Shown one piece after another: positions 41,880 to 51,095 of a stretch of 64,000 bases of DNA. Origin of the DNA: Kitasatospora cineracea (GTDB lineage Bacteria; Actinomycetota; Actinomycetes; Streptomycetales; Streptomycetaceae); contig NZ_RJVJ01000001.1 of assembly GCF_003751605.1 (NCBI RefSeq), positions 1,984,001-2,048,000 of the forward strand, in the 5' to 3' direction. Below the pieces are notes generated by a model that made no database searches, was not told the origin of the DNA, and saw only the letters and a list, made by a program, of their open reading frames with translations. How positions within the stretch are numbered: position 1 is the stretch's first letter; the number at the start of each line of letters is the position of its first letter. A program made the translations under genes and the position numbers.

Positions 41880-43300
41880 TAGTGCTTTGTTAGGTGGTGC
41901 GTGGGCTCTGGTCCCGGGTGTGTTTCGGGGGTTCTCTGGAGGTATGACTCCGGATGAACTGGGTTCGTTACGTGATGAGTTGGAGGCGTTCGCGGCGGAG
42001 GTGTTCGCTCCGCTGCGACGCTCGGACCAGCAGGACAAGGGCATCAGCTACCTCCGTGGCCTGCTGCTGGACGGCCGGCGCAAGTCGATGCAGCCGATGG
42101 CCGAGCGGCTCGGCATCGACCACCAGCGCCTGCAGCAGTTCATCTCCTCCTCGACGTGGCCGGTGGAGCAGATCAGGTCCAGGCTCGCCGACCGTGCGAC
42201 ACGCGTCCTGGGAGCGGATGCGTGGGTCGTGGACGACACCGGCTTCCCGAAGGACGGCGCCGGTTCGCCGGGCGTGGCCCGCCAGTACTCGGGCCCTTTG
42301 GGCAAGGTCGGCAACTGCCAGGTGGGGGTGAGCGTTCACGCGGTCACCGACAGCGCGTCCTGCCCGCTGAACTGGAGACTGTTCCTGCCCGAGTCCTGGG
42401 ATCCGGCGAAGGCCGCAGACCCGGCCGGGGCGGCCTTCGCCGAGCGTCGCCGGGCCCGTTGCGGGATCCCGCCCGCCGAGGGCCACCGGCCGAAGTGGCA
42501 ACTGGCCCTGGAGATGATCGACGAGCTCGCGACGTGGAAGCTCCTCCCTCCGGTCGTGGTCGCCGACGCCGGCTACGGCGACAACGCGTACTTCCGCGCG
42601 GCCCTCGACGAGCGCGGGCTGCGGTGGATCGTGCAGGTCAAAGGTCTGACGACCGCCCACCCCATCGACGCCGTCACCCACCGACCGCCCTACGGCGGAC
42701 TCGGCCCACGGCCCAAGCCCCGCTATCGCACCCGTCCCGTTCCGTTGGCCGAGCACGTCCGGGCCGCAGGTCGGGAAGCGGCCCGGACGGTGACCTGGCG
42801 GCGTGGCTCCCGCGACCACCTGACCTCGACCTTCGTCGTGCTGCGCGTGCGTCTGGCCGGACGTCGTCCACGGATCGAGGAGGACGGCACCCTGCCGCCG
42901 TGCTGGCTTCTTGCCCAGTGGCCGCCGGAGGTGTCGGAGCCGTCCCACTACTGGGTCTCGAACCTGCCCGAGGACACCTCCGTCGAGGAACTCGTGCGGC
43001 TCGCCAAGATCCGCTGGCGGATCGAGCACGACTACCGCGAGCTCAAGACCGCCCTCGGCCTGGACCACTTCGAGGGCCGTTCCTGGATGGGCTGGCACCG
43101 GCACGTCACGCTCGTCACCGCCGCCCACCTCTTCGTGACCCTGACCCGGAGCCGCCCAAAAGTCCCTGCTCGGGCATGACCCTCTACCAGACCGTCAGAG
43201 CACTCCAACAGCTCCTGGCCACCTGGAACGGACCATGCCCGACATGCCACCGCCCCGCCGCCACACCAACCCCAGCCCCGACCTAACAAAGCACTACTAG
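41876..43300 (+). mobile_element. IS701-type insertion sequence
   Basis: About 1.42 kb bounded by perfect 20-bp inverted ends reading CTAGTAGTGCTTTGTTAGGT (41876-41895 and the reverse complement at 43281-43300). Because CTAG is its own complement, the outer four bases may be the target duplication. Inside is one transposase gene. Both ends look intact, so the element may still move. Confidence 0.9.
41944..43286 (+). CDS. IS701-family DDE transposase, with likely -1 frameshift
   Basis: GGAGG precedes ATG 41944. The DDE catalytic residues lie in WVVDDTGFPKDG, VVADAGYGDNAYF and the C-terminal KIRWRIEHDYRELKTALGLDHFEGRSW (Glu). The zero frame stops at 43179 after 411 residues, ending PKVPARA. 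At 43155-43161 the slippery heptamer C-CCA-AAA is in the right phase; a -1 shift there continues as SPCSGMTLYQTVRALQQLL and a CPTCHRP end to a TAA at 43284-43286 inside the right inverted repeat. That tail is what I expect for this family, so either programmed frameshifting or a recent indel explains it. Confidence 0.85.
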
Positions 43301-43311
43301 GACCTCGGGGC

Positions 43312-44157
43312 TCAGCCCTCCAGGCGGATCGAGGCGCGGGCCGAGAGCGGGCCGCCGGCCGGGCCGGTGAGGTCGGCCTGGACGAGGTAGTTGCCGGGCT
43401 GGGCGGGCGCCGGGTCGGGGGTGGCGCACTGCGGCTTGGAGCGGGTGCGGTCCCAGGTGAAGGTCTCGGTGACGCCGCTGTTGCCGGCGATCTGGGCCCA
43501 GGCGTCGACGCGTTCGGTGACGCAGTCGGCGGAGGACCAGATCCGCTCGTTGGCGCTGGAGGTGACGGTCAGGAACGAGTACGCGTGGGAGAGGTTGATC
43601 CGGCAGCCCGCGCCGGAGGAGTTGCGGACGGTCAGCGCCAGCTTCGGCTTGTCCTTCGCCGCGTACGAGTTCTGCGCCGAGGCGAGTTCGAGGGTGAGCT
43701 GCGCGGTGGTGCAGACCGGCAGGGCCATCACCTCGGTGGTGTTGACGGCGGGCGAGGCCCCGCCGCCGGCCCGGGGGGCGCCGGTGCCGGAGCCCGTCCC
43801 GCCCGTGCCGCCGCCCGTGCCGCCGGAGGAACTGCCGCCTCCGGAGGTGCTGTTGCCGCCGGTGACGCTGATCTCGCCGCCCGCGCCGGAGCCCGTCCCG
43901 CCGGAGCCGCCGCCGGTGCCGCCGGGGCGGGTGGTGATGGCGGGGCCGGTCGGGGAGGCGCCGGGGGTGATGGACTGGGCGGGGGCGGGCAGCGGGCTGC
44001 CCTGGGAGGACTTCTTCCGCTGGTCGCCGCCACTGCCGCCGAACACCAGCCAGCCGACCAGGAGCAGGACGACGGCGAGGGCGGCGAGGACCACGACGCG
44101 GCGCCGCCAGTAGATCGAGGCGGGCAGTGGTCCGACGGGCTGGCGCAGAGAGGGCAC
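43312..44157 (-). CDS. Membrane-anchored protein with Gly/Ser linker and extracytoplasmic domain
   Basis: A protein of 281 residues from GTG 44157. One N-terminal helix (RRRVVVLAALAVVLLLVGWLVF) anchors it; residues 50-145 are a Gly/Ser/Thr-rich linker; the last 140 residues fold as a beta domain with four Cys (LPVCTTAQLTLEL, GAGCRINLSHAY, SADCVTERV, KPQCATPDP), probably two disulfides. The start is chosen because TAGAGT lies 6 nt upstream, a leaderless arrangement; the TTG at 44163 is less likely. Function unknown. It is divergent from the rhomboid gene. Confidence 0.8.
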   Translation of the reverse strand: MPSLRQPVGPLPASIYWRRRVVVLAALAVVLLLVGWLVFGGSGGDQRKKSSQGSPLPAPAQSITPGASPTGPAITTRPGGTGGGSGGTGSGAGGEISVTGGNSTSGGGSSSGGTGGGTGGTGSGTGAPRAGGGASPAVNTTEVMALPVCTTAQLTLELASAQNSYAAKDKPKLALTVRNSSGAGCRINLSHAYSFLTVTSSANERIWSSADCVTERVDAWAQIAGNSGVTETFTWDRTRSKPQCATPDPAPAQPGNYLVQADLTGPAGGPLSARASIRLEG

Positions 44158-44277
44158 GCGCAAACTCTACGAGACCGTGTGCACCTGTTGACGCATCAAC
44201 ACCGCACCGGGACCACTTCTTTCACATCATCCGCCATTTGGTCCGGAAGAGGGACTCGACACGTCGGCACGTCGCCC

Positions 44278-44283
44278 TATAGT
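44278..44283 (+). promoter_or_regulatory. -10 box of the leaderless rhomboid gene
   Basis: TATAGT is followed by 7 nt and then ATG 44291. It is among the best -10 matches in the window and no ribosome site is present. Confidence 0.7.
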
Positions 44284-44290
44284 CGCCCTC

Positions 44291-45061
44291 ATGGCCTCCC
44301 CGCACGCCCCCGCACCCACCGGTACGCCCCTCGACCCGGCGCAGATGATCGCCGAAGCGCGCAAGGCGTTCTTCGTCATGTTCGGGTTCCTCTGCCTGGT
44401 GTGGGCGACGCAACTGGTCAACTGGCTGCTGGACGGGCGGATGGCGGTGATGCACGGCATCCGCCCGCACGACGCGGACACCCTCGGGTACCTGCTGACC
44501 GCCCCCTTCCTGCACCTGAACTGGCAGCACCTGGAAGGCAATTCGGGCCCGCTGTTCGTGTTCGGCTTCCTCGCCGCGTACCGCGGGGTGCGCAAGTTCC
44601 TCGGGCTGACGGTGCTGCTGGTGGTGACCAGCGGGATGGCGGTGTGGCTGTTCCAGTCGGGCGACACGGTGACCGTCGGCGCGAGCGGCGTGGTCTTCGG
44701 CTACCTCGGCTACGTGGTGCTGCGCGGCCTGTTCGACCGCAACCTCATCGACTCGCTGATCGGCCTGGTGATGGGCGCCTCCTTCGCCTACCTGCTGAGC
44801 ACGGCCGTCCCGGGCACCCCCGGGGTGTCCTGGCTGGCCCACATCGGCGGCCTGGTCGGCGGCCTGCTGGGGGCGTGGATCTTCCGGGACCGCAGCCCGA
44901 AGCCGGCGGCCGCGCTGTCCGACGGGGGAGACACCCTGTCGCTGCCCGGCCCGGGCGGCGGGTCCGGCCGGAAGCCAGGGAAGAAGTCCGGCCAGATCGC
45001 GGCCGGCCCGGCCAGCCCGCGCGCGGACCTGCTGAAGGAGCTCGACGACCTGGGGCTTTAA
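44291..45061 (+). CDS. Rhomboid-family intramembrane serine protease
   Basis: A 256-residue protein with six membrane helices. The catalytic pair is visible: Ser132 in VGASGVVFG and His184 in WLAHIGG. The loop LLTAPFLHLNWQHLEGN carries the conserved His and Asn before the active site. The C-terminal 60 residues are cytosolic, Gly/Lys-rich and unrelated to the fold. It cuts single-pass membrane proteins; the substrate is unknown. A plausible candidate is the neighbouring anchored protein on the other strand, but this is a guess. Confidence 0.92.
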   Translation: MASPHAPAPTGTPLDPAQMIAEARKAFFVMFGFLCLVWATQLVNWLLDGRMAVMHGIRPHDADTLGYLLTAPFLHLNWQHLEGNSGPLFVFGFLAAYRGVRKFLGLTVLLVVTSGMAVWLFQSGDTVTVGASGVVFGYLGYVVLRGLFDRNLIDSLIGLVMGASFAYLLSTAVPGTPGVSWLAHIGGLVGGLLGAWIFRDRSPKPAAALSDGGDTLSLPGPGGGSGRKPGKKSGQIAAGPASPRADLLKELDDLGL

Positions 45062-45096
45062 GCCTGCGGCACCGGTCGTGGCAGGATCGAAAAACC

Positions 45097-46002
45097 ATGG
45101 TTGCCACAGCTTCGACTCTCTCCCCGGGCGCCGTCCAGGCGCTGCACTCGACCGTCATCGGCTGGTACGAGACCCACGCCCGCGACCTGCCCTGGCGCAC
45201 CCCGGACGCCTCGCCGTGGGCCGTGATGGTCAGCGAGTTCATGCTCCAGCAGACGCCGGTCAAGCGGGTGCTGCCCGCCTACGCGGCCTGGCTGGAGCGC
45301 TGGCCCACGCCCGCCGCGCTGGCCGCCGACGCGCCCGGCGAGGCGGTGCGGATGTGGGGCCGGCTCGGCTACCCGCGCCGCGCGCTGCGGCTGCACGGGG
45401 CGGCCGTCGCCATCACCGAGCGGCACGGCGGCGCGGTGCCGGAGGACCACGCGGCGCTGCTGGCCCTGCCCGGGGTGGGGGAGTACACGGCGGCGGCGGT
45501 CGCCTCGTTCGCGTTCCGGCAGCGGCACGCGGTGCTGGACACCAACGTGCGCCGGGTGTTCGCCCGGGCGGTGACCGGCGTCGAGTACCCGGCGAACGCC
45601 ACCACGGCCGCCGAGCGCCGCACCGCCGTCGAGCTGCTGCCCGCGACCGACGAGCGGGCCGCGACCTGGGCGGTCGCGGTGATGGAGCTGGGCGCCCTGG
45701 TGTGCACCGCGCGCGGCCCGGAGTGCGGCACCTGCCCGCTGCGGGCGGACTGCGCCTGGCAGCGGGCCGGCCGCCCCCCGCACCAGGGCCCGGCCCGCCG
45801 CGGGCAGACGTACGAGGGCACCGACCGGCAGGTGCGCGGCAAGCTGCTGGCGGTGCTGCGGGACGCCCACGGGACGGTCGCCCAGGGGCAGTTGGACGTG
45901 GTGTGGCCGGACGCGGTGCAGCGCGCCCGGGCGCTGGACGGGCTGGTCGCCGACGGGCTGGTCGAGCCGGTCGGGCCGGGCACCTACCGGCTGCCGCAGT
46001 AA
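45097..46002 (+). CDS. mutY: A/G-specific adenine glycosylase
   Basis: A 301-residue DNA glycosylase that removes A opposite 8-oxoguanine. The helix-hairpin-helix LPGVGEYTAAAVASFAF is followed by the catalytic Asp in VLDTNVRR; SEFMLQQTPV carries the conserved Glu. The iron-sulfur ligands Cys-x6-Cys-x2-Cys-x5-Cys are in VCTARGPECGTCPLRADC. The C-terminal MutT-like domain of longer MutY proteins is missing and replaced by a short winged-helix-like end, as in other actinobacteria. It begins 36 bp after the rhomboid gene. Confidence 0.94.
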   Translation: MVATASTLSPGAVQALHSTVIGWYETHARDLPWRTPDASPWAVMVSEFMLQQTPVKRVLPAYAAWLERWPTPAALAADAPGEAVRMWGRLGYPRRALRLHGAAVAITERHGGAVPEDHAALLALPGVGEYTAAAVASFAFRQRHAVLDTNVRRVFARAVTGVEYPANATTAAERRTAVELLPATDERAATWAVAVMELGALVCTARGPECGTCPLRADCAWQRAGRPPHQGPARRGQTYEGTDRQVRGKLLAVLRDAHGTVAQGQLDVVWPDAVQRARALDGLVADGLVEPVGPGTYRLPQ

Positions 46003-46019
46003 CCCCGCGCGGAGCGCGC

Positions 46020-46053
46020 GAACGGCCCGGGACCGCGTGGTCCCGGGCCGTTC
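46020..46053. terminator. Bidirectional terminator between mutY and the exporter
   Basis: GAACGGCCCGGGACC (46020-46034) pairs perfectly with GGTCCCGGGCCGTTC (46039-46053) around GCGT. It lies between the two convergent genes. Confidence 0.88.
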
Positions 46054-46078
46054 GGCGTCCCTCAGGCCGCGGCGGGCC

Positions 46079-47671
46079 TCAGAGCGCGCCCTCCAGGGCG
46101 GCCTCGGCCTTGGCCTCGGCGGCGTCCGCGCCACCGCGGAGCTTGACCTCGCGGAGGAACAGCGAGGCGGCGATGGCGACCACGCTGATCACCGTGCCCC
46201 ACAGGAAGACGGTGTGCATGCCGTTGGCGATGCCGTGCTGGAGCACCGAGACCGCCTCGGGCGGCATGCTCTTCAGCGTCTCCGGGCTCATCGAGCCGGT
46301 GGACTCGCCGCCGGCCGGCATCCCGGCGGCCTTCAGGGTGTCGTTGAGGCGGTTGATGTACAGGGTGCCGAACAGCGCCACGCCGAAGGAGCCGCCGATG
46401 GTGCGGAACAGGGTGGCGGAGGACGAGGCGACGCCCATGTCCTTCATCTCCACGCTGTTCTGCGCGACCAGCATGGTGACCTGCATCAGGAAGCCCATGC
46501 CGGCGCCGAGCACCACCATGTAGCAGGAGGAGGTGAAGCTCTTGGTGTCCACGGCGAGGGTGGACAGCAGCAGCGAGCCGCCGGCCATCACGGTGGTGCC
46601 GATGATCGGGAAGATCCGGTACTTGCCGGTCTTGGTGATGGCCTGGCCGACCACCAGCGAGACCACCAGCATGCCGAACATCATCGGCATCAGCAGCAGG
46701 CCGGAGTTGGTCGCCGAGGCGCCCTGGACGATCTGCTGGTAGGTGGGCAGGAAGGTCACCGCGCCGAACATCGCGAAACCGACGATGAAGCCGATGATCG
46801 AGACCATGGTGAAGTTCCGGTTGCGGAACAGCTTGAGCGGGATGATCGGCTCGGCGACCCGCTGCTCGACGTAGCAGAAGCCGATCAGCGAGGCCAGGCC
46901 GAGCGTGCCCAGGCCGAGGATCTGCTTCGATCCCCAGGCGTACTCGTGGCCGCCCCAGGTGGTGACCAGCACGGCCGAGACGATGCCGACGGTGAGCAGC
47001 ACCGCGCCGAAGTAGTCGATCTTCGCGTTGGAGCGGATCTTGGGCAGCTTCAGCACCACGACGATGAAGACCAGCGCGATCGCGCCCAGCGGCAGGTTGA
47101 CGTAGAACGTCCAGCGCCAGTTCAGGTGGTCGGTGATGAAGCCGCCGATCAGCGGGCCGCCGACGGTGGCCAGCGCCATCACGGCGGCGAACATGCCCTG
47201 GTACTTGCCGCGGTCGCGGGGCAGCACCAGCGCGCCCATGATCGACATCACGCCGACCATCAGGCCGCCGGCGCCGAGGCCCTGGACGGCGCGGAAGGCG
47301 ATCAGCTGGCCCATGCTCTGCGACAGGCCGGACAGCGCCGAGCCGAGCAGGAAGATCACGATCGAGACCAGGAACGAGCCCTTGCGGCCGTACAGGTCGC
47401 CGACCTTGCCCCAGATCGGGGTGGAGGCGGCGGTGGCCAGGGTGTAGGACGTCACCACCCAGGACATGTGCTCGGCGCCGTGCAGCTCGCCGACGATGGT
47501 GGGCATCGCGGTGCCGACGATCAGGTTGTCCAGCATGGCGAGCAGCATGGTGATGACCAGGCCGACCATCACCAGGCGGATCTCGCGGTGCGGGCGCTGC
47601 ACGAACTCGTCGGGCTTCCCGAGTTCGACGGGCGGCTCCCCCGGAACCGCCTCGGACTGCTGGGTTGTCAT
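46079..47671 (-). CDS. DHA2-family MFS drug exporter
   Basis: A 530-residue transporter with 14 predicted helices. The motif-A loop GKVGDLYGRKGSFLVSIVIF, the antiporter motif in GLGAGGLMVGVMSIMGAL and PRDRGKYQGMFAAVMALATVGGP are characteristic of multidrug antiporters such as EmrB/QacA. It is divergent from a TetR regulator with a shared operator, the usual repressor-exporter pair. ATG 47671 follows GGGAG by 9 nt. The substrate is unknown. Confidence 0.92.
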   Translation of the reverse strand: MTTQQSEAVPGEPPVELGKPDEFVQRPHREIRLVMVGLVITMLLAMLDNLIVGTAMPTIVGELHGAEHMSWVVTSYTLATAASTPIWGKVGDLYGRKGSFLVSIVIFLLGSALSGLSQSMGQLIAFRAVQGLGAGGLMVGVMSIMGALVLPRDRGKYQGMFAAVMALATVGGPLIGGFITDHLNWRWTFYVNLPLGAIALVFIVVVLKLPKIRSNAKIDYFGAVLLTVGIVSAVLVTTWGGHEYAWGSKQILGLGTLGLASLIGFCYVEQRVAEPIIPLKLFRNRNFTMVSIIGFIVGFAMFGAVTFLPTYQQIVQGASATNSGLLLMPMMFGMLVVSLVVGQAITKTGKYRIFPIIGTTVMAGGSLLLSTLAVDTKSFTSSCYMVVLGAGMGFLMQVTMLVAQNSVEMKDMGVASSSATLFRTIGGSFGVALFGTLYINRLNDTLKAAGMPAGGESTGSMSPETLKSMPPEAVSVLQHGIANGMHTVFLWGTVISVVAIAASLFLREVKLRGGADAAEAKAEAALEGAL

Positions 47672-47722
47672 GGTGCGTCTCTCCCGGGGCACAGGTGCCG
47701 CGGGGTACCGCGGCGGTACTTA

Positions 47723-47785
47723 CTTGACGACCGGCTAGTTAATCGCCGTCCGGCACGGTAGGTTGTTCCCTAGCCGGTCGTCAAG
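47723..47785. promoter_or_regulatory. Divergent promoter/operator of the TetR-exporter pair
   Basis: A perfect 16-bp inverted repeat, CTTGACGACCGGCTAG at 47723-47738 and its complement at 47770-47785, is separated by 31 bp. Each arm contains a TTGACG -35 box. For the exporter (minus strand) TACCGT at 47760-47755 lies 18 bp after the -35. Binding to both arms would silence both genes. Confidence 0.75.
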
Positions 47786-47881
47786 CCAGTTTCGGAGCAG
47801 CCCCTCTGGGCAGGGAGAATGCCAACCGAACGGGACCTCGACGCCGGTCCCGCACCCGCTTCACGAGGCAGGCCGCCAGCG

Positions 47882-48478
47882 ATGACCACCACCCAGAGCC
47901 CCCGCAGCGACACCAGAGCGCGGATCATCGACGTGGCCCTGGAGTTGTTCGCCGAGCACGGCTACGAGAAGACCTCGCTGCGGGAGATCGCCGACCGCCT
48001 GGGGGTCACCAAGGCCGCCCTGTACTACCACTTCAAGACCAAGGACGACATCGTCCGCGGCATCGTCGAGAAGATGGCCGCCCCGCTCGACGACGCCATC
48101 GCCTACGGCGAGGGCAAGCCCTGGTCGCCCGGGCTGCGCGACGAACTGCTGCGCCGGTTCGCGGCCGGGATGGGCGAGCGGGCCCCGCTGCTGCGGTTCT
48201 TCCACGAGAACCAGCCCGCGCTGCGGGAGTCCGCGGCCGGGCTGGCGTTCAAGGACCGGATGATCCGGATGATCAGCCTGCTGCACGGCCCGGAGCCGAC
48301 CTTCCGCGACAAGCTGCGCGCCACCGTCGCGCTGACCTCCATGCACTCGGCGATGTTCCTGCTCAAGGCGGACCTGTGCGAGCCCGACCGGCCCGCCCCC
48401 TCGGTGGAGGAGGCGATGGAAGCGGCCCTGGAGGTCGCCCTGGAGGTCGCGGCACGCATCGAGCCGCCCGCGCGGTAG
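47882..48478 (+). CDS. TetR-family repressor
   Basis: A 198-residue regulator. The helix-turn-helix is canonical (RARIIDVALELFAEHGYEKTSLREIADRLGVTKAALYYHFKTKDDI), and the C-terminal part is an all-alpha ligand domain. ATG 47882 is preferred to the frame extension from 47821, which adds a non-homologous arm. The divergent exporter and the 16-bp inverted repeat between them make it the probable repressor of that exporter. Confidence 0.92.
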   Translation: MTTTQSPRSDTRARIIDVALELFAEHGYEKTSLREIADRLGVTKAALYYHFKTKDDIVRGIVEKMAAPLDDAIAYGEGKPWSPGLRDELLRRFAAGMGERAPLLRFFHENQPALRESAAGLAFKDRMIRMISLLHGPEPTFRDKLRATVALTSMHSAMFLLKADLCEPDRPAPSVEEAMEAALEVALEVAARIEPPAR

Positions 48479-48517
48479 GCGCGGACGGCTCGGGCTGAGC
48501 GGCGGGGGAGCGGCGGA

Positions 48518-49552
48518 TCAGAAGTTGGTCGCGCCGTGCTGCTTCAGGTAGCCGACCGGGTCGATCACCTTCGCGTACTGGTTGGCGGTGCGGATCTCGA
48601 AGTGCAGGTGCGGGCCGTGCGAGTTGCCGGTGTTCCCGGACTTGCCGACCTGGTCGCCCGCGGCCACGTGCTGCCCGGCCTTCACGCCGAGCTGCGACAG
48701 GTGCGCGTACTGGGCGAAGCGGCCGTCGGAGAGCTTCAGCACGATCTGGTTGCCGTAGGCGCCCGCGTAGCCGGCCGACACCACGGTGGCGTCGCCGACG
48801 GCCAGCACCGGGGTGCCGACCGAGACCGCGAAGTCGGTGCCGGTGTGGTAGCCGGCCGCGTACGCCGCGTTGGTCTTGTGGTACGGGTTGCTGATCGCCG
48901 CGCCCGGCGCGGGGGAGGACCAGGACGGCTTGGCGGCGGCGGCCTGCGCGGCAGCGGCCTGCTCCGCGGCGGCCTGGTCGGCGGCCGCCTTCTCGGCGGC
49001 GGCCTGCTGCTCGGCCGCCTGCTGCTGGGCGGCGGCCTGCGCGGCCTGCGCGGCGGCGGCCTGCTCCGCGGCGGCCTGGTCGGCCGCCTGCTGCTGGGCG
49101 GCGGCGGCAGCGGCCTGCTCCTGCTCGGTGTCCTGCCCGGCGGCCTGCAGCTCGGTGCGCTGCTCGCTGCGGGAGGCCTGCTCGTCCTGCGGCCGGGCCT
49201 GGGCGTCCGGCCCGGCGCCGCCGTCCAGCGAGGCGACGACCGCGGCCTTGGCCGCCTTGGCCTGCTCGCTCTGCGGCGCGGCCTGGACGGGCAGCCGGAA
49301 GTCCTGCGCCTGCACGGTGGCGGCGGTGGCAGCGGTGGCGGCGGTCTGGTCGGCCGGGTGCGCGCCCTGCGCGACAGCCTGCCCGGTGGGGATCAGCAGC
49401 GCGCCGGCGGCGACCACGGCGGCGCCGGAGGCGAGTGCCTTGGCGGGGGCCATCCGGGCCGTGGTGAGCGGGGCGGAGGAGAGCACCGAGCGGACGTGCT
49501 TGGTGCTGATCGCCTGGAGAAGCCGGCGGCCGGTGGCGGGGAGGGAACGCAT
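48518..49552 (-). CDS. Secreted M23 peptidase with Ala/Gln-rich coiled coil
   Basis: A 344-residue protein. A long signal peptide ends near PTGQAVAQG (about residue 62). Residues 125-215 are a low-complexity Ala/Gln/Glu coiled coil made of AAEQAAAAQAA-like repeats. The C-terminal 120 residues are an LytM/M23 domain with the zinc ligands in YHTGTDF and the catalytic HGPHLHFEI. It would cut peptidoglycan cross-links in the wall. ATG 49552 follows GGTACCGACCCC with no strong ribosome site. A c-di-AMP riboswitch was looked for upstream and not found. Confidence 0.9.
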   Translation of the reverse strand: MRSLPATGRRLLQAISTKHVRSVLSSAPLTTARMAPAKALASGAAVVAAGALLIPTGQAVAQGAHPADQTAATAATAATVQAQDFRLPVQAAPQSEQAKAAKAAVVASLDGGAGPDAQARPQDEQASRSEQRTELQAAGQDTEQEQAAAAAAQQQAADQAAAEQAAAAQAAQAAAQQQAAEQQAAAEKAAADQAAAEQAAAAQAAAAKPSWSSPAPGAAISNPYHKTNAAYAAGYHTGTDFAVSVGTPVLAVGDATVVSAGYAGAYGNQIVLKLSDGRFAQYAHLSQLGVKAGQHVAAGDQVGKSGNTGNSHGPHLHFEIRTANQYAKVIDPVGYLKQHGATNF

Positions 49553-49916
49553 CGGGGTCGGTACCTCACGGGACGGGGCCAGCGCGGGGCCGAGCCGGTG
49601 CGGCTCGCCGAACTGGTGGAACGACTCCGGTGTAAACGACCCGGATGCGAAGGCCCAAGCGTGTGACCTACGACGGCCGGTAGTGCGCAGGGCGGCCGGA
49701 ATACCCCCGCGAGGCGTCGGCCCGAACGGCTTTTCGCGCCCCAAACCTCCTATCCCGGGTCGTATGTCGGAAATGTGCTGTGAGCAGCGCCACCGGGAAC
49801 CGCCCGGTTTGGGCCCGAACCGCCCCGGGTAGAACAGCGCTTCGAACCAGCTGCACCATCCGATCCACCCGCCCCCGCCGCTCGGTCGGGGAATCCCCGT
49901 CGGAGATGATCAGCTG
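49553..49916. other. Divergent region between M23 peptidase and aldolase genes
   Basis: The 364 bp contain no gene that I can support. The part next to the peptidase has several short inverted repeats (for example CCGAGCCGG/GCGGCTCGCC near 49600) and may be a structured 5' leader. No known riboswitch core is recognisable. Confidence 0.4.
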
Positions 49917-51023
49917 ATGAACGACACCCCTGTTCAGGACCGCCGTTTCCGGGCCCGCCGCCAGGCCGGCCGGCTGCTCTCCGGCGGCCGACCGCAGACC
50001 GTCCGCGAAGCGCTCGCCGACCTGGCCGGCCTGGCCGACGGCCCGCTCACCCCGGACGAGCCGGTCGACATGTACGGCAACGGCATCGTCCGCACCCTGG
50101 AGCGCCGCACCGCCGAGCTGCTCGGCAAGCCCGCCGCCGCCTACTTCCCCACCGGGACGATGGCCCAGCAGGCCGCCCTGAAGACCTGGGCCGACACCCA
50201 CGGCCCGGTGGTCGGCATGCACCCGCTCGCCCACCCCGAGCGCCACGAGCGCCGCGCCCACCAGGTGCTGTCCGGTCTGCGCAGCGTCCCGCTGACCGGC
50301 GCGCCCCGGCTCCCCACCGCCGCCGAACTGGCCGTCCTGGACGAGCCGTACGACGTGCTGATGCTGGAACTGCCGCTGCGTGACGCCGGCTTCCTGCTGC
50401 CCGACTGGGCCGAGCTGGAGGCGCTGTACGACCTGGCCGAACGGCAGGGCCGCCCGGTCCACCTGGACGGTGCCCGGCTCTGGGAGTCCGCCCCGCACCT
50501 GGGCCGCACCCTGCCGGAGGTCTGCGCCCGGGCCGGCTCGGTGTACGTCTCCTGCTACAAGTCGCTCGGCGGCCACAGCGGCGCCCTGGTGGCCGGCGAG
50601 GAGGAGTTCGTCCGCCGGCTCAGGGTCTGGCGGCACCGCTACGGCGGCAACCTCTGGCAGCAGTGGCCGGCGGTGCTCTCCGCGCTGGCCGGGCTGGACC
50701 GCGAGCTGCCCCGGCTGCCCGGGTACGTGGCGCACGCCAAGGTGGTCGCCGCCGCGCTCGCCGAGGCCCCGGGCGCCCGGGTGCACCCCGCGCCGCCGCA
50801 CACCCACCAGTTCCAGTTCTGGCTGCCGCACCCCGCCGAGCTCCTCGACGAGGCCGGCCTGCGGCAGGCCGAGGAGCAGGGCGTCGCGCTGTTCGGCGGC
50901 TGGCGCGAGCCGGGCCCGCAGCCCGGCCTGTCGATGACCGAGGTGACGGTCGCCGCCGACGCCGCCGGGTGGAGCGCCAAGGAGGTCACCGCGGCGCTGC
51001 AGGACTTCCTCGCCCTGCTCTGA
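49917..51023 (+). CDS. Threonine-aldolase-like beta-eliminating lyase (PLP)
   Basis: A 368-residue fold-type I PLP enzyme. VDMYGNGIVRTLERRTAELLGKPAAAYFPTGTMAQQ gives the cofactor phosphate loop; HLDGARLWES carries the Asp that holds the pyridine nitrogen, and Lys215 in SCYKSLGGHSGA forms the internal aldimine. It may split threonine to glycine and acetaldehyde or act on related beta-hydroxy amino acids. The first 45 residues extend beyond the usual start. ATG 49917 has no good ribosome site. Confidence 0.88.
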   Translation: MNDTPVQDRRFRARRQAGRLLSGGRPQTVREALADLAGLADGPLTPDEPVDMYGNGIVRTLERRTAELLGKPAAAYFPTGTMAQQAALKTWADTHGPVVGMHPLAHPERHERRAHQVLSGLRSVPLTGAPRLPTAAELAVLDEPYDVLMLELPLRDAGFLLPDWAELEALYDLAERQGRPVHLDGARLWESAPHLGRTLPEVCARAGSVYVSCYKSLGGHSGALVAGEEEFVRRLRVWRHRYGGNLWQQWPAVLSALAGLDRELPRLPGYVAHAKVVAAALAEAPGARVHPAPPHTHQFQFWLPHPAELLDEAGLRQAEEQGVALFGGWREPGPQPGLSMTEVTVAADAAGWSAKEVTAALQDFLALL

Positions 51024-51039
51024 CCGGCCGGGCACGCGG

Positions 51040-51075
51040 GAGGGCCCCGGCGGTTCGGAAACCGCCGGGGCCCTC
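51040..51075. terminator. Bidirectional terminator
   Basis: GAGGGCCCCGGCGGTT (51040-51055) pairs perfectly with AACCGCCGGGGCCCTC (51060-51075). It lies between the convergent aldolase and M6 protease genes. Confidence 0.9.
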
Positions 51076-51095
51076 GTCGTGCTACCGATCAGGCG

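Noticed and set aside
49553..49800. Possible c-di-AMP (ydaO) riboswitch before the M23 peptidase gene
   Set aside because: disA is in the window and such switches control wall hydrolases in Streptomyces, but the conserved GGGGTGAAT-type core is missing.
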